Positions 44,674 through 52,046 of a stretch of DNA of 64,000 nucleotides are shown here, in pieces (position 1 is the first letter of the stretch; every line of letters starts with the position of its first letter). The notes beneath the pieces were generated by a model. That model saw only the letters and a program-made list of their open reading frames with translations, did not search any database and was not told the origin of the DNA. The position numbers were made by a program, and so were the translations under genes. The stretch is from assembly GCF_030161895.1 (NCBI RefSeq), contig NZ_BSVB01000001.1, forward strand, positions 1,984,001 through 2,048,000, given 5' to 3'. This DNA is from Pseudolysinimonas kribbensis (GTDB lineage Bacteria; Actinomycetota; Actinomycetes; Actinomycetales; Microbacteriaceae).

Positions 44674-45180
44674 TCAGAGGCCCCAGGAATCCTGCCAGCT
44701 CGGCGGGGTGTCGAAGCCTCCGAGTGCGGCGTAGACGCTCCACTGCCCGTGGTGGATCGCCTCGTGCTGGACGAACTCGCCGGCGAACAGGTCGAACGTG
44801 TACGGGAAGCCGTCCCAATCGATCGAGATGGCGGGATCGACATCGCCCAGCAGGGCACCGAGCCTCTGCTGCTGCTCGTCGAGGCCCTCCAGGAGCGCCG
44901 CACGGGAGAGGGGTCCGCCGTAGTGCTCGTTCTTGCGCGACCAGTCGACCTTGCCGTTGGCAAGGGCGTCGGCATACACCCCGCGCACGCAGACGACGTG
45001 CCGGAGCTGCTTCGAGAACGGCGCGAAGCCGTCGCCGAGGCGGCCCGGCGCGGGCGGGCGACCCGATGACCCCGCCGGCGACGGGGTGAAGTCCCAGCGA
45101 TCGTCCGGGACGGCGCGAGCGAAGTCGGCGGTGAGGAGCGTCAGCACACGGGTGTGCGCGGCGAAGTCCTCGATCGTCAT
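44674..45180 (-). CDS. DinB-family (YfiT-like) putative metal-dependent enzyme
   Basis: A 168-residue four-helix protein. Metal-site histidines are visible in FSKQLRHVVCVRGVYADAL and in GEFVQHEAIHHGQWSVYAALGG (H-x3-H), the standard DinB/YfiT arrangement. Members include mycothiol- or bacillithiol-dependent transferases and proteins of unknown reaction. The start at 45180 fits the family N-terminus (MTIEDFAAHTRVLTLLTADFARAVP). The gene is intact and divergent from the response regulator gene. Confidence 0.87.
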   Translation of the reverse strand: MTIEDFAAHTRVLTLLTADFARAVPDDRWDFTPSPAGSSGRPPAPGRLGDGFAPFSKQLRHVVCVRGVYADALANGKVDWSRKNEHYGGPLSRAALLEGLDEQQQRLGALLGDVDPAISIDWDGFPYTFDLFAGEFVQHEAIHHGQWSVYAALGGFDTPPSWQDSWGL

Positions 45181-45235
45181 GCGGTCACCGTAGCCCCGCG
45201 ACCCGGCGGATACGCCCGCGATAAGGACGGCTGCC

Positions 45236-45241
45236 TAAGAT
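45236..45241 (+). promoter_or_regulatory. Leaderless -10 element TAAGAT
   Basis: TAAGAT ends seven bases before the ATG at 45249, with no ribosome binding site. Confidence 0.5.
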
Positions 45242-45248
45242 CCGCGCT

Positions 45249-45953
45249 ATGCGCGTGTTGATCGTCGAGGACGAGCCCTACCTGGCGGAGGCGATCCGCG
45301 ACGGCCTGCGCCTCGAGGCGATCGCCGCGGACCTCGCGGCTGACGGCGGCGCGGCGCTCGAGTCGCTGGCGGTCAACGAGTACGACGCCGTCGTGCTCGA
45401 TCGCGACATCCCGGTCGTGCACGGCGACGAGGTCGCGCGCCGGATCGTCGAGCAGCAGCTGCCGGTGCGCATCCTGATGCTCACCGCGGCGGACAGCCTG
45501 AACGCGAAGGTGACCGGGTTCGAGCTCGGCGCCGACGACTACGTCACGAAGCCGTTCGAGATGCGGGAGCTCGTGATGCGGCTGCGCGCGCTCGCGCGCC
45601 GGCCCGCGGAGGGCGCGCCGCCGGTGCTCGAGTTCGCGGGGCTGCGGCTCGACCCGTTCCGCCGCGAGGTCTATCGCGACGACCGGTACGTCGCACTCAC
45701 GCGCAAGCAGTTCTCGGTGCTGCATCTGCTGATCCAGGCGCGGGGCGGGGTCGTCAGCGCCGAGACCCTGCTCGAGCGCGCGTGGGACGAGAACGCCGAT
45801 CCGTTCACGAACGCCGTGCGCATCACGATCTCGTCGCTGCGCAAGCGACTGGGCGATCCGGCCGTCGTGCAGACCGTCGCGGGCGTCGGGTACCGGCTCG
45901 CCGACCCCGATCGCGACCCCGATCGCGACGATGCGAGCGGGGCGGCCCGATGA
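45249..45953 (+). CDS. OmpR-family response regulator
   Basis: A 234-residue protein. The receiver domain (1-115) has the acidic pair in VEDEP, the phosphoacceptor Asp in DAVVLDRDIP and the switch Lys in YVTKPFE. A winged-helix DNA-binding domain (about 128-225) ends VQTVAGVGYRLADP. The stop overlaps the start of the histidine kinase gene (ATGA). A VanY-like D,D-carboxypeptidase gene follows the pair, pointing to an envelope function. The gene is intact. Confidence 0.95.
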   Translation: MRVLIVEDEPYLAEAIRDGLRLEAIAADLAADGGAALESLAVNEYDAVVLDRDIPVVHGDEVARRIVEQQLPVRILMLTAADSLNAKVTGFELGADDYVTKPFEMRELVMRLRALARRPAEGAPPVLEFAGLRLDPFRREVYRDDRYVALTRKQFSVLHLLIQARGGVVSAETLLERAWDENADPFTNAVRITISSLRKRLGDPAVVQTVAGVGYRLADPDRDPDRDDASGAAR

Positions 45954-47040
45954 GCGCCCGGATGCGGTTGACCCTGAGCTACGCGGTCTTCCTGCTCGTC
46001 GCGGCGGCCGCGATGTTCGCGCTCATCCTCTACGTGCTGCATTTCGTGCCGCTCGCCACAGGCCTGCGCGGCAGGGACGGATTCCTGCCGGGGCGCGACG
46101 ACCTGTTCCGGGCCGTGTGGCCACGGCTCTGGCAGGTCGCGGGAGTGCTGCTCGTGATCGGCCTGGTCGGCGGCTGGTTGCTGAGCGGCCGGATGCTGCG
46201 ACCGCTCGGGCGCATCAATGCGGTCGCGCAGCGCGTCGCCGCCGGGTCGCTCGACGACCGCGTGGCGATGACGGGGCCGCACGACGAGTTCCACCAGCTC
46301 GCCGACACGTTCGACTCGATGCTCGACCGCCTGCAGCACGCGTTCGAGGAGCAGCGGCGGTTCACGGCGAACGCGTCCCACGAGCTGCGCACCCCGTACG
46401 CGATCAGCCGCTCGATGATCGATGTCGCACAGGCCGACCCCGACGGGGTCGACATGCCCGAACTGCTGCGCCGGCTCGACGAGACGAACCGTCGCGGTGC
46501 CGAGACGGTGGCGGCACTGCTGACCCTCGCGTCGCTCGACTACCTGCCCGAGGTGCTCGACGAGCCGGTCGATCTCGCGGACCTCACGGCCGACGTCGTG
46601 GAGGAGCTGCGCCCGATCGCCCGGGCGTCGGGGGTGAGCGTCACGACGACGCTCGGCGAGGGCGACATCGACGGGCGCACGGCGCTCGTGCGCCAGCTCG
46701 TCGGCAACCTCGTGCTGAACGGCATCCGGCACAACGCTCCGGGCGGCGACGTGGAGGTGACGACGCGCTCCGACGACTCGGGCGCGGTCGAGGTCACGGT
46801 CGTCAACACCGGACCGGTCGTGCCGCCGGAGGTGGTGGGCACCCTGACCGAGCCCTTCGTGCGGGGGCGGGGCGGGTCGCCGCGGGAGCCGGCCGGGCGG
46901 CCGGCGAGGGCAGCGGCCTCGGGCTCGCCCTCGTCGCGCGCATCGCGGAGGTGCACGGCGCGGCACTGCGGCTGGTGCCGCGAGCGCAGGGCGGGCTCAC
47001 CGCACGGGTGACCTTCCCGGCGCCGCGGGCGGTCCGCTGA
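45950..47040 (+). CDS. Sensor histidine kinase (apparent frameshift)
   Basis: About 363 residues after correction. Two membrane helices (about 7-30 and 60-85) flank a short external loop; the HAMP domain includes RMLRPLGRINAVAQRVAAGSLDDRVAM; the H box is FTANASHELRTPYAISRSMID and the N box GNLVLNGIRHNA. The G1/G2 region becomes continuous as GRGRVAAGAGRAAGEGSGLGLALVARIAEVHG when one G is added to the G run 46869-46872. It phosphorylates the 45249 regulator. The signal is unknown; the small extracellular loop suggests sensing within or near the membrane. Confidence 0.92.
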
Positions 47041-47095
47041 GGCGCCTATCGCGCACGTATCCGAAACCGCGAACGCCGGCGAGACGGCTGCTCTG

Positions 47096-47713
47096 ATGCC
47101 ATCGAGGATGCAGCATCCCCTCGCCTCCGCTTCCCGTTCGCGCCGCTCGACGGGTGAGACGCCGAGGCGATGGCGTCCCGCCGTCGCCCTGCTCGTGGCC
47201 TCCGGCCTCGTCGCGGTGTGCTTCGCGCTCGCGAGCCCGCTCGTGACCGCGGTCGCGGAGGCGGGCGACGCTCCGGATGCGGCCGACGGCTACGTCGACC
47301 CCCAGGCGCCGATCTCGCCCTTCGACGACGTGCCCGCGCTCACCCGCCTGCGACCCTCGCTGCGGGATGCGCTGCACGCGGCGGCACGAGATGCCGAGGC
47401 CGACGGTGTCGCCTTCGTCGTCACGAGCGGCTGGCGCGATCAGCGCTATCAGGACTGGCTGCGCGACCAGGCCGTCGCGCGCGGTGGCGCGCAGGAAGCG
47501 AGCGAGTACGTGGCCGCCGGCACGTCGTCGCGGCATCTGAGCGGCGACGCGGTCGACATCGGGTACACCGACGCCGACAGCTGGATGCAGCAGCACGGAT
47601 CCCGATACGGGTTGTGCCAGATCTACGCCAACGAGATGTGGCACTACGAGCTGGCGACGACGCCGGGCGGCACGTGCCCGCCCCAGTACGCGGATGCGGG
47701 CTCCCGTCCCTGA
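47096..47713 (+). CDS. D-alanyl-D-alanine carboxypeptidase, M15B/VanY family
   Basis: A 205-residue secreted or membrane-anchored protein with one hydrophobic helix (about 28-52). The zinc-site motifs are complete: SSRHLSGDAVDIG (SxHxxGxAxD) and NEMWHYEL (ExxWH); FVVTSGWRDQRYQDWL is the usual M15B segment. It removes the terminal D-Ala from peptidoglycan stem peptides outside the cell. It follows a response regulator/kinase pair by 55 bases, an order also found in VanRS-VanY clusters; no vanHAX genes are present, so this is not by itself glycopeptide resistance. Confidence 0.88.
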   Translation: MPSRMQHPLASASRSRRSTGETPRRWRPAVALLVASGLVAVCFALASPLVTAVAEAGDAPDAADGYVDPQAPISPFDDVPALTRLRPSLRDALHAAARDAEADGVAFVVTSGWRDQRYQDWLRDQAVARGGAQEASEYVAAGTSSRHLSGDAVDIGYTDADSWMQQHGSRYGLCQIYANEMWHYELATTPGGTCPPQYADAGSRP

Positions 47714-47750
47714 CCGCATGCGTACCCTTGTGGTTACGTACACGAGTTGA

Positions 47751-47756
47751 TACGTT
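47751..47756 (+). promoter_or_regulatory. Leaderless -10 element TACGTT
   Basis: TACGTT ends seven bases before the ATG at 47764. A TACGTA palindromic core at 47735-47740 just upstream may be part of an ArsR-type site. Confidence 0.45.
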
Positions 47757-47763
47757 GGTGCCG

Positions 47764-48086
47764 ATGGATGCGATGTGGCAGGCCCTGGCCGACGGCCATC
47801 GGCGCGCGATCGTGGAGCTGCTGCGCGAGCACCCGGCCACGGCCGGTGAGGTGGCCGCGGTGATCCCGATCGCGCGCCCGGGGTCTCACGGCACCTCCGG
47901 GTGCTGCGGGAGGCCGGGCTGGTCGACGTCGAACAGCAGGCGCAGCGCCGGATCTACCGGTTGCGCACCGAGCCGCTCGCCGACCTCGACGAATGGCTGG
48001 CGCCCTACCGGGCGCTGTGGCAGGGACGACTCGCCGCGCTGCACACCGAGGTGGCGCGCGGCAGGAGAGAACGGAGAGCGACATGA
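47764..48086 (+). CDS. ArsR-family regulator (apparent frameshift)
   Basis: About 108 residues after correction: MDAMWQALADGHRRAIVELLREHPATAGEVAAVIPIARPGVSRHLRVLREAGLVDVEQQAQRRIYRLRTEPLADLDEWLAPYR. One G is missing at the G run 47880-47883, within the recognition helix (PGVSRHLRVL). It lacks metal-binding cysteines and is the type that pairs with SRPBCC proteins. Its stop overlaps the start of such a gene, so it most likely controls that gene and itself in response to an unknown ligand. Confidence 0.88.
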
Positions 48087-48565
48087 CCGACCGGATCATC
48101 GGCACGATGCGGCGCATCGACGACAGGCTCGGGGCGGTGCGGGTCGAGGACCTGTACGACACCGGCATCGACGACCTCTGGTCGGCCCTCACGCGGCCGG
48201 AGCGTCTGGCGCGCTGGATCGCCGTGGTCGAGGGCGACCTGCGACTCGGCGGAACCTTCCACGCCCGGTTCACGAGCGAGTGGGAGGGTCCGATGCGCGT
48301 GGAGACCTGCGAGGAGCCGCACCGGCTGCTGCTCACCGGTCTCGAGGACGGCACCCAGGTCGAGGCGACCCTCACCGCCGAGGGGGCGCGCACCCGGCTC
48401 GTGGTCGAGGAGCGCGGACTGCCCGTCGACAAGCTGCACTTCTACGGGGCGGGATGGCAGGTGCACCTGGAGGACCTCGGCCACCTGCTCGCCGGCGAGG
48501 GGTCGGAGTGGAAGCCGCGCTGGCAGGCGCTCACCCCGGCGTACGAGGCGCTCGAGGTCGCCTGA
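48083..48565 (+). CDS. SRPBCC (AHSA1-like) domain protein
   Basis: A 160-residue single-domain protein with a helix-grip fold: VEDLYDTGIDDLWSALTRPERLARWIAVVEGDLRLGGTFHARFTSEWEG and GAGWQVHLEDLGHLLAGE. AHSA1-like START proteins bind hydrophobic ligands; function is otherwise unknown. It overlaps the ArsR gene by ATGA, forming a common two-gene cassette. The gene is intact. Confidence 0.87.
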   Translation: MTDRIIGTMRRIDDRLGAVRVEDLYDTGIDDLWSALTRPERLARWIAVVEGDLRLGGTFHARFTSEWEGPMRVETCEEPHRLLLTGLEDGTQVEATLTAEGARTRLVVEERGLPVDKLHFYGAGWQVHLEDLGHLLAGEGSEWKPRWQALTPAYEALEVA

Positions 48566-48575
48566 GCCGGTCCCG

Positions 48576-48974
48576 TCAGCCGACCAGCTCGGCGACCAGG
48601 GCCTCGACCCGCGCCCGGATGTCGTCGCGGATCGGACGCACCGCCTCCAGCGGCAGGCCGGCCGGGTCGGCGAGCTCCCAGTCCTCGTAGCGGATGCCGG
48701 GGAACACCGGGCAGGCGTCGCCGCAGCCCATGGTGATCACGGCATCCGCGGCGCGCACGTCGCCGACGTCGAGGATCGACGGCACGGCCGGTGCGATGTC
48801 GATGCCGTCCTCGGCCATCGCGGCGACGGCGATCGGATTGACGGCCTCGGCCGGCTCGGTGCCGCCCGAGAGCACGCGCAGCCGCCCGCGCCCGAGCACC
48901 CGCGCGTAGCCGGCGGCCATCTGGGAGCGGCCGGCGTTGTGCACGCAGACGAAGAGCACGGTGGCGTCGGGCAC
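48576..48974 (-). CDS. arsC: Arsenate reductase, LMW-phosphatase fold (arsenate-mycothiol transferase type)
   Basis: A 132-residue protein. The P-loop is Cys10-x5-Arg16 in FVCVHNAGRSQMA; the general acid region is LADPAG (Asp103). Cys84 and Cys88 lie in MGCGDACPVFPG, a segment shared with actinobacterial ArsC proteins that use mycothiol. It would convert arsenate to arsenite. It lies 63 bp downstream of a cysteine-rich peptide ORF on the same strand and opposite an arsenic-type ArsR gene. No ArsB/Acr3 arsenite pump is in the window. The gene is intact. Confidence 0.88.
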   Translation of the reverse strand: MPDATVLFVCVHNAGRSQMAAGYARVLGRGRLRVLSGGTEPAEAVNPIAVAAMAEDGIDIAPAVPSILDVGDVRAADAVITMGCGDACPVFPGIRYEDWELADPAGLPLEAVRPIRDDIRARVEALVAELVG

Positions 48975-49037
48975 GGGGATCTCCGATCTCGGGAGGGGTC
49001 CGGGTCGCCGTGCGCGCCGACGGCCCGGACGGGTCGA

Positions 49038-49103
49038 TCAGCAGCAGTCGGTCTCGCAGTCCGAGCCCGGCACGCAGATCGTCGGGTCGCAGCATTCGTT
49101 CAT
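49038..49103 (-). CDS. Tiny cysteine-rich peptide in the arsenic locus
   Basis: An ORF of 21 codons starting MNECC and ending DCC, with six cysteines spaced CC-x4-C-x5-C-x3-CC. GGAGAGGAGG (49111-49120 on the minus strand) precedes the ATG by seven bases, one of the strongest ribosome binding sites in the window. A perfect ArsR-type inverted repeat (49121-49138) lies immediately upstream. The CC-x4-C start has the same spacing as the arsenite-binding Cys12-Cys13-Cys18 of the metallochaperone ArsD. It is expected to bind As(III) or a soft metal as a chaperone or scavenger; this is inference. I recognise no named family. It probably shares a transcript with arsC. Confidence 0.65.
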   Translation of the reverse strand: MNECCDPTICVPGSDCETDCC

Positions 49104-49120
49104 GGTGCGATCCTCCTCTC

Positions 49121-49138
49121 CATCGACGGGTGTCGATG
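49121..49138. promoter_or_regulatory. ArsR operator 1 (CATCGAC-GGGT-GTCGATG)
   Basis: A perfect 7-bp inverted repeat with a 4-bp spacer, directly upstream of the ribosome binding site of the cysteine-rich peptide gene. Confidence 0.75.
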
Positions 49139-49157
49139 CACCGAGCGTCGCGTTAAA

Positions 49158-49175
49158 CATCGACGTTTGTCAATG
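49158..49175. promoter_or_regulatory. ArsR operator 2 (CATCGAC-GTTT-GTCAATG)
   Basis: The same 7-4-7 architecture as operator 1 with one mismatch, 20 bp before the arsR start at 49195. The centres of the two sites are 37 bp apart. Confidence 0.7.
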
Positions 49176-49194
49176 TATCTGCGAGAATCGGTGC

Positions 49195-49547
49195 ATGCCG
49201 GTCGCCGAGCTCATCCCGTTGCGTGATCTGTCGGCGTGCTGCGCCCCATCACCCGCGAGGTGATCAGCGCCGCCAACGCCGAGTCGCTGGCCCGCTCGGT
49301 CAAGGCGCTCGCCGATCCGGCCCGCATCCGGATCGTGTCGATGATCGCGGCCCACGACGACGGCGAGGCGTGCGTGTGCGACCTCACCGACCCGCTCGGC
49401 CTGTCGCAGCCGACCGTGTCGCACCACCTGCGGATCCTGATGGATGCCGGCTTCCTCACGCGCAGCAAACGCGGCACCTGGGCCTACTACCGGCTGGCGC
49501 CGGGAGCGCTGGGCGCCCTGACCTCGTTCCTCGCGTCGGCGGTCTGA
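49195..49547 (+). CDS. arsR: Arsenic-responsive ArsR repressor (apparent frameshift)
   Basis: About 118 residues after correction: MPVAELIPLRDLSACCAP joins ITREVISAANAESLARSVKALADPARIRIVSMIAAH when one C is added to the C run 49244-49247. The winged HTH is CVCDLTDPLGLSQPTVSHHLRILMDAGFLTRSKRGTWAYYRL. The Cys15-Cys16 pair plus a Cys in the CVC of the helix resembles the Corynebacterium glutamicum ArsR site (Cys15, Cys16, Cys55). It is divergent from the peptide/arsC unit with two operators between, so it should repress both directions until As(III) binds. Confidence 0.88.
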
Positions 49548-49623
49548 GGCGCGGATCCGGCCGCAGCCTGGGATCTGCCTGTTGTCTGTCCCGCGGCACG
49601 CGCGCGCGAGCGACGCTCGGAGC

Positions 49624-49947
49624 ATGTCGCATCCTGCCGAGCCGTCGATTCTGGGGCGGCTCAGCACTCCGTACCTGCAGGCACTCGGCGAGCTCTCGAT
49701 CTGCGCGCGACGACTGCACCGTCGGCGCGAGGGCCACGGGGGCGATCCGGCGTGGAGCCGGGAGGCGGACCACCTGCTCTCCCTCAACGACGCGTTGTCG
49801 GCGCGCCTGGGGGTCGGCCCGCTCGTCGAGCACAGCATCGCGATCGAAGACGCGGACGGCACGTTCGTGCCCGCCGACGTCGAGTTCGTCCGTCACCTCG
49901 TCGACCGGATCGTCCGTCACCTCGATCACGCGGCCCCCGAGTCCTGA
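49624..49947 (+). CDS. Hypothetical protein (helical, charged)
   Basis: A 107-residue protein starting MSHPAEPSILGRLSTPYLQALGEL; the open frame extends 14 codons further upstream. It is predominantly helical with a His- and Arg-rich first half and an acidic C-terminus (EDADGTFVPADVEFVRHLVDRIVRHLDHA). No domain is recognised. It lies convergent to a YtxH-like two-gene unit. Confidence 0.6.
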   Translation: MSHPAEPSILGRLSTPYLQALGELSICARRLHRRREGHGGDPAWSREADHLLSLNDALSARLGVGPLVEHSIAIEDADGTFVPADVEFVRHLVDRIVRHLDHAAPES

Positions 49948-49965
49948 CGGGGCCGGCCGCCGCGG

Positions 49966-50241
49966 TCAGGTGATCGGCTCGAGGGCGGGCGGCTGCCGGT
50001 CCCAGCCGTAGGCGTAGGCGTGGGGATCGAGCTCGCCGCGGCGGCCGAAGTAGATGTACGCGACATGCGTGCCGTCGTCGAGCTCGACGTCGAGGGTCGC
50101 CGGGGGTGTGTCGTCGACATCGATCGCGCGGAAGCCGCCGGCCGCGGGCCCGTCGATCAGCTCGGCTCGGTGATCCGGAGTCGGGCTCGGGGTGTCCTGG
50201 ATGTCGACCGCGTCCGACCGGATCGGCGACGCCCCGGTCAT
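49966..50241 (-). CDS. Hypothetical protein
   Basis: A 91-residue acidic, Pro/Asp-rich protein with a possible small beta domain in the second half (ATLDVELDDGTHVAYIYFGRRGELDPHAYAYGWDR). Its start overlaps the stop of the YtxH-like gene by four bases, so it is the second cistron of that unit. No family is recognised. Confidence 0.6.
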   Translation of the reverse strand: MTGASPIRSDAVDIQDTPSPTPDHRAELIDGPAAGGFRAIDVDDTPPATLDVELDDGTHVAYIYFGRRGELDPHAYAYGWDRQPPALEPIT

Positions 50242-50507
50242 CGGTCGCCGTCCGCCGCGTGCCGGTCAGCGAATCGGTCGGCGCCCTCCGCCGCGGCCTC
50301 GAGCGCATCGCTCGCGGCGCCGCCCACGCCGGGCACCCTGTCGCGGACGGCGCGGCGGATCGTGCCGGTCGCCCTGCGCACCCCCGGCGACCGCCACGCC
50401 TCGGCAGCGCGTCCGGCGACCCGCTCGTACGCCTGCCGTCCGGTGCGGGCTCCGACGAGCCATCCGACGGCGGCACCCGCGACGAAGATCATGACCTTGC
50501 TCCACAT
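50238..50507 (-). CDS. YtxH-like membrane-anchored small protein
   Basis: An 89-residue protein with a glycine-rich N-terminal membrane helix (KVMIFVAGAAVGWLVGARTGRQAYERV) followed by a basic amphipathic helical region, as in YtxH-domain stress proteins. GGGAGG precedes the ATG at 50507. It is coupled to the 49966-50241 gene. A general stress or envelope role is suggested by family resemblance only. Confidence 0.7.
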   Translation of the reverse strand: MWSKVMIFVAGAAVGWLVGARTGRQAYERVAGRAAEAWRSPGVRRATGTIRRAVRDRVPGVGGAASDALEAAAEGADRFADRHAADGDR

Positions 50508-50668
50508 GACGGCCTCCCAACTGGTGAGTGGATGCCGACGACGCTAAGCGGACCGCTCGCCGCCCGGTGCGCCGTCGCAGCCGACTCGCAGCCACCCCGC
50601 GCGCGCACGTTCACTTACTGTCTACGGGCCCGTCGCGCAAGACCCTCGAGGTCGTCGGCGGGCGAAGT

Positions 50669-50674
50669 TAGCGT
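50669..50674 (+). promoter_or_regulatory. Leaderless -10 element TAGCGT
   Basis: TAGCGT ends six bases before the ATG at 50681. The remainder of 50508-50668 contains no gene; a TTCACTTACTGTCTAC patch at 50609-50624 is the only AT-richer stretch. Confidence 0.5.
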
Positions 50675-50680
50675 GACGAC

Positions 50681-50965
50681 ATGAGCAGTGCCACCGAATC
50701 GTCGGATCCGATCCTCTGGGCCGCCGTGACCGACGACCTCTGGGTCGCGTCGCGGGGCGGCGACTTCGTGGGCACCGTCGAACGGATCGAGAACCGCTTC
50801 GTCGCGCTCGACGGCCGTGGCGCCCCCGTGGGTGTCAACGGGTCGCTCGACGGGGCGCGGCAGCGGCTCGAGACGGCGCCGTCGAGGACGGCGCAGAGCG
50901 GCCTCCCGCTCGTGCGCCGTCTGCGCCGACCGCGTCTGCGCCGGACGACGCAGGCCGCCGCCTGA
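50681..50965 (+). CDS. Hypothetical protein
   Basis: A 94-residue protein. The first 65 residues (DPILWAAVTDDLWVASRGGDFVGTVERIENRFVALDGRGAPVGVNGSLDGARQRL) look like a small beta-barrel domain of the kind seen in actinobacterial proteins of unknown function. The tail is Arg-rich. No named family is recognised. It is probably leaderless. Confidence 0.6.
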   Translation: MSSATESSDPILWAAVTDDLWVASRGGDFVGTVERIENRFVALDGRGAPVGVNGSLDGARQRLETAPSRTAQSGLPLVRRLRRPRLRRTTQAAA

Positions 50966-50999
50966 TCCCCGCGGCGCGCCTCGCCGCGGCCCCGCCGCC

Positions 51000-51473
51000 T
51001 CAGCGGCCGTCGGCGTCCGGAGCGCGATCCACGTCGCCGCGCCACGCGCCGTCGGCCGATCCGCGGCTCTCGATGTAGTCCTTGAACCGGTCGAGGTCGC
51101 GGCCGATCTGGAGGTCGTCGGCCTGCAGCACGGCGCCGGCCTTCTCGACCAGTCCCTCGGGCTCCCAGTCCAGCTGCACGTTCACGCGGGTCGTGGCATC
51201 GCCCAGGCGGTGGAACGTCACGACGCCGGCGTGGGTGGTGCCGTCGGTCGAGCGCCAGGCGACGCGCTCGTCGGGATGCTGCTCGGTCACCTCGGCGTCG
51301 AACTCGCGCTCGACCCCGCCGACCTTCACCTTCCAGTGCAGGTGGGTGTCGTCCAGCTGCGTCACCTGCTCGACCCCGCCGAGGAACTCGGGAAAGGTCT
51401 CGAACTGGGTCCACTGGTCGTACGCCCTGCTGATCGGCACGTCCACGTCGATGGACTTCTCCACGGTCGTCAT
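51000..51473 (-). CDS. SRPBCC / polyketide cyclase-like protein
   Basis: A 157-residue protein: MTTVEKSIDVDVPISRAYDQWTQFETFPEFLGGVEQVTQLDDTHLHWKVKVGG and HRLGDATTRVNVQLDWEPEGLVEKAGAV, the CoxG/cyclase-type helix-grip fold. Close family members are widespread small cytoplasmic proteins, often near stress genes, that bind lipids or hydrophobic ligands. The ATG at 51473 is preceded by GAAAGGACGAGC. The gene is intact. Confidence 0.85.
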   Translation of the reverse strand: MTTVEKSIDVDVPISRAYDQWTQFETFPEFLGGVEQVTQLDDTHLHWKVKVGGVEREFDAEVTEQHPDERVAWRSTDGTTHAGVVTFHRLGDATTRVNVQLDWEPEGLVEKAGAVLQADDLQIGRDLDRFKDYIESRGSADGAWRGDVDRAPDADGR

Positions 51474-51627
51474 CTGCTCGTCCTTTCGGTCGGAATCCGT
51501 CGACGGTAGCCAGCGGTCGGTGACGGCGGACGGCTCTCGGACGTGACGTCCAGCCACCTCCCGCGTGTCTCCTGGGCGATCGCGAGTCCGCCTTGCGCGC
51601 CGCGGCCCGGCACAGAAGGGTCGAGGC

Positions 51628-52046
51628 ATGTCCGCTCGCTCCGCACGTCTTCCCGCGGCCGTCGGCGCCGGTGTCGCGGCCACCGTCGTCATGAGCGCCT
51701 ACATGCTCGGCGGCGAGAGCCGCGAGGCGATCGGCACGGCCCCGCCGGCTCGGATCGTCGCGCGGCTGCGGCCCGGATGGTCGGCGGAGCAGGTGTCCGC
51801 GGCCGGCACGGCGCTGCACCTCGGCATCGGGGCGAGCGGCGGCGTGCTCGCGGTGCTGCTGCGCCGGTTCGGGCCGCCGTCGTCGCTGCCGGCGGCCGTC
51901 ATCCTGTGGCTCGTCGGTTACGAGGTGATCGCGCCCGCGCTCGGGGTGCTGCCCCCGCCCATCGTGACGGCGAGCGGGCGCGCCACCTGTTCCGGGCGCA
52001 CCTGGTCTACGGGGCCGCGCTCATGCTGCTGCGCCGAGTGCGCTGA
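51628..52046 (+). CDS. Small multi-pass membrane protein (apparent frameshift)
   Basis: About 140 residues after correction. Helices include LPAAVGAGVAATVVMSAYML, GTALHLGIGASGGVLAVLL and SLPAAVILWLVGYEVIAPAL; adding one C at 51958-51960 gives the natural end PPPHRDGERARHLFRAHLVYGAALMLLRRVR with a stop at 52046. It resembles four-helix YagU/DUF1440-like membrane proteins but the match is not decisive. The stop overlaps the next ATG (TGATG), so it is coupled to the DUF981 gene. Confidence 0.65.

Noticed and set aside
47096..47713. Calling a vancomycin-resistance cluster
   Set aside because: Only a generic regulator/kinase pair and an M15B carboxypeptidase are present; vanH, vanA and vanX counterparts are absent.
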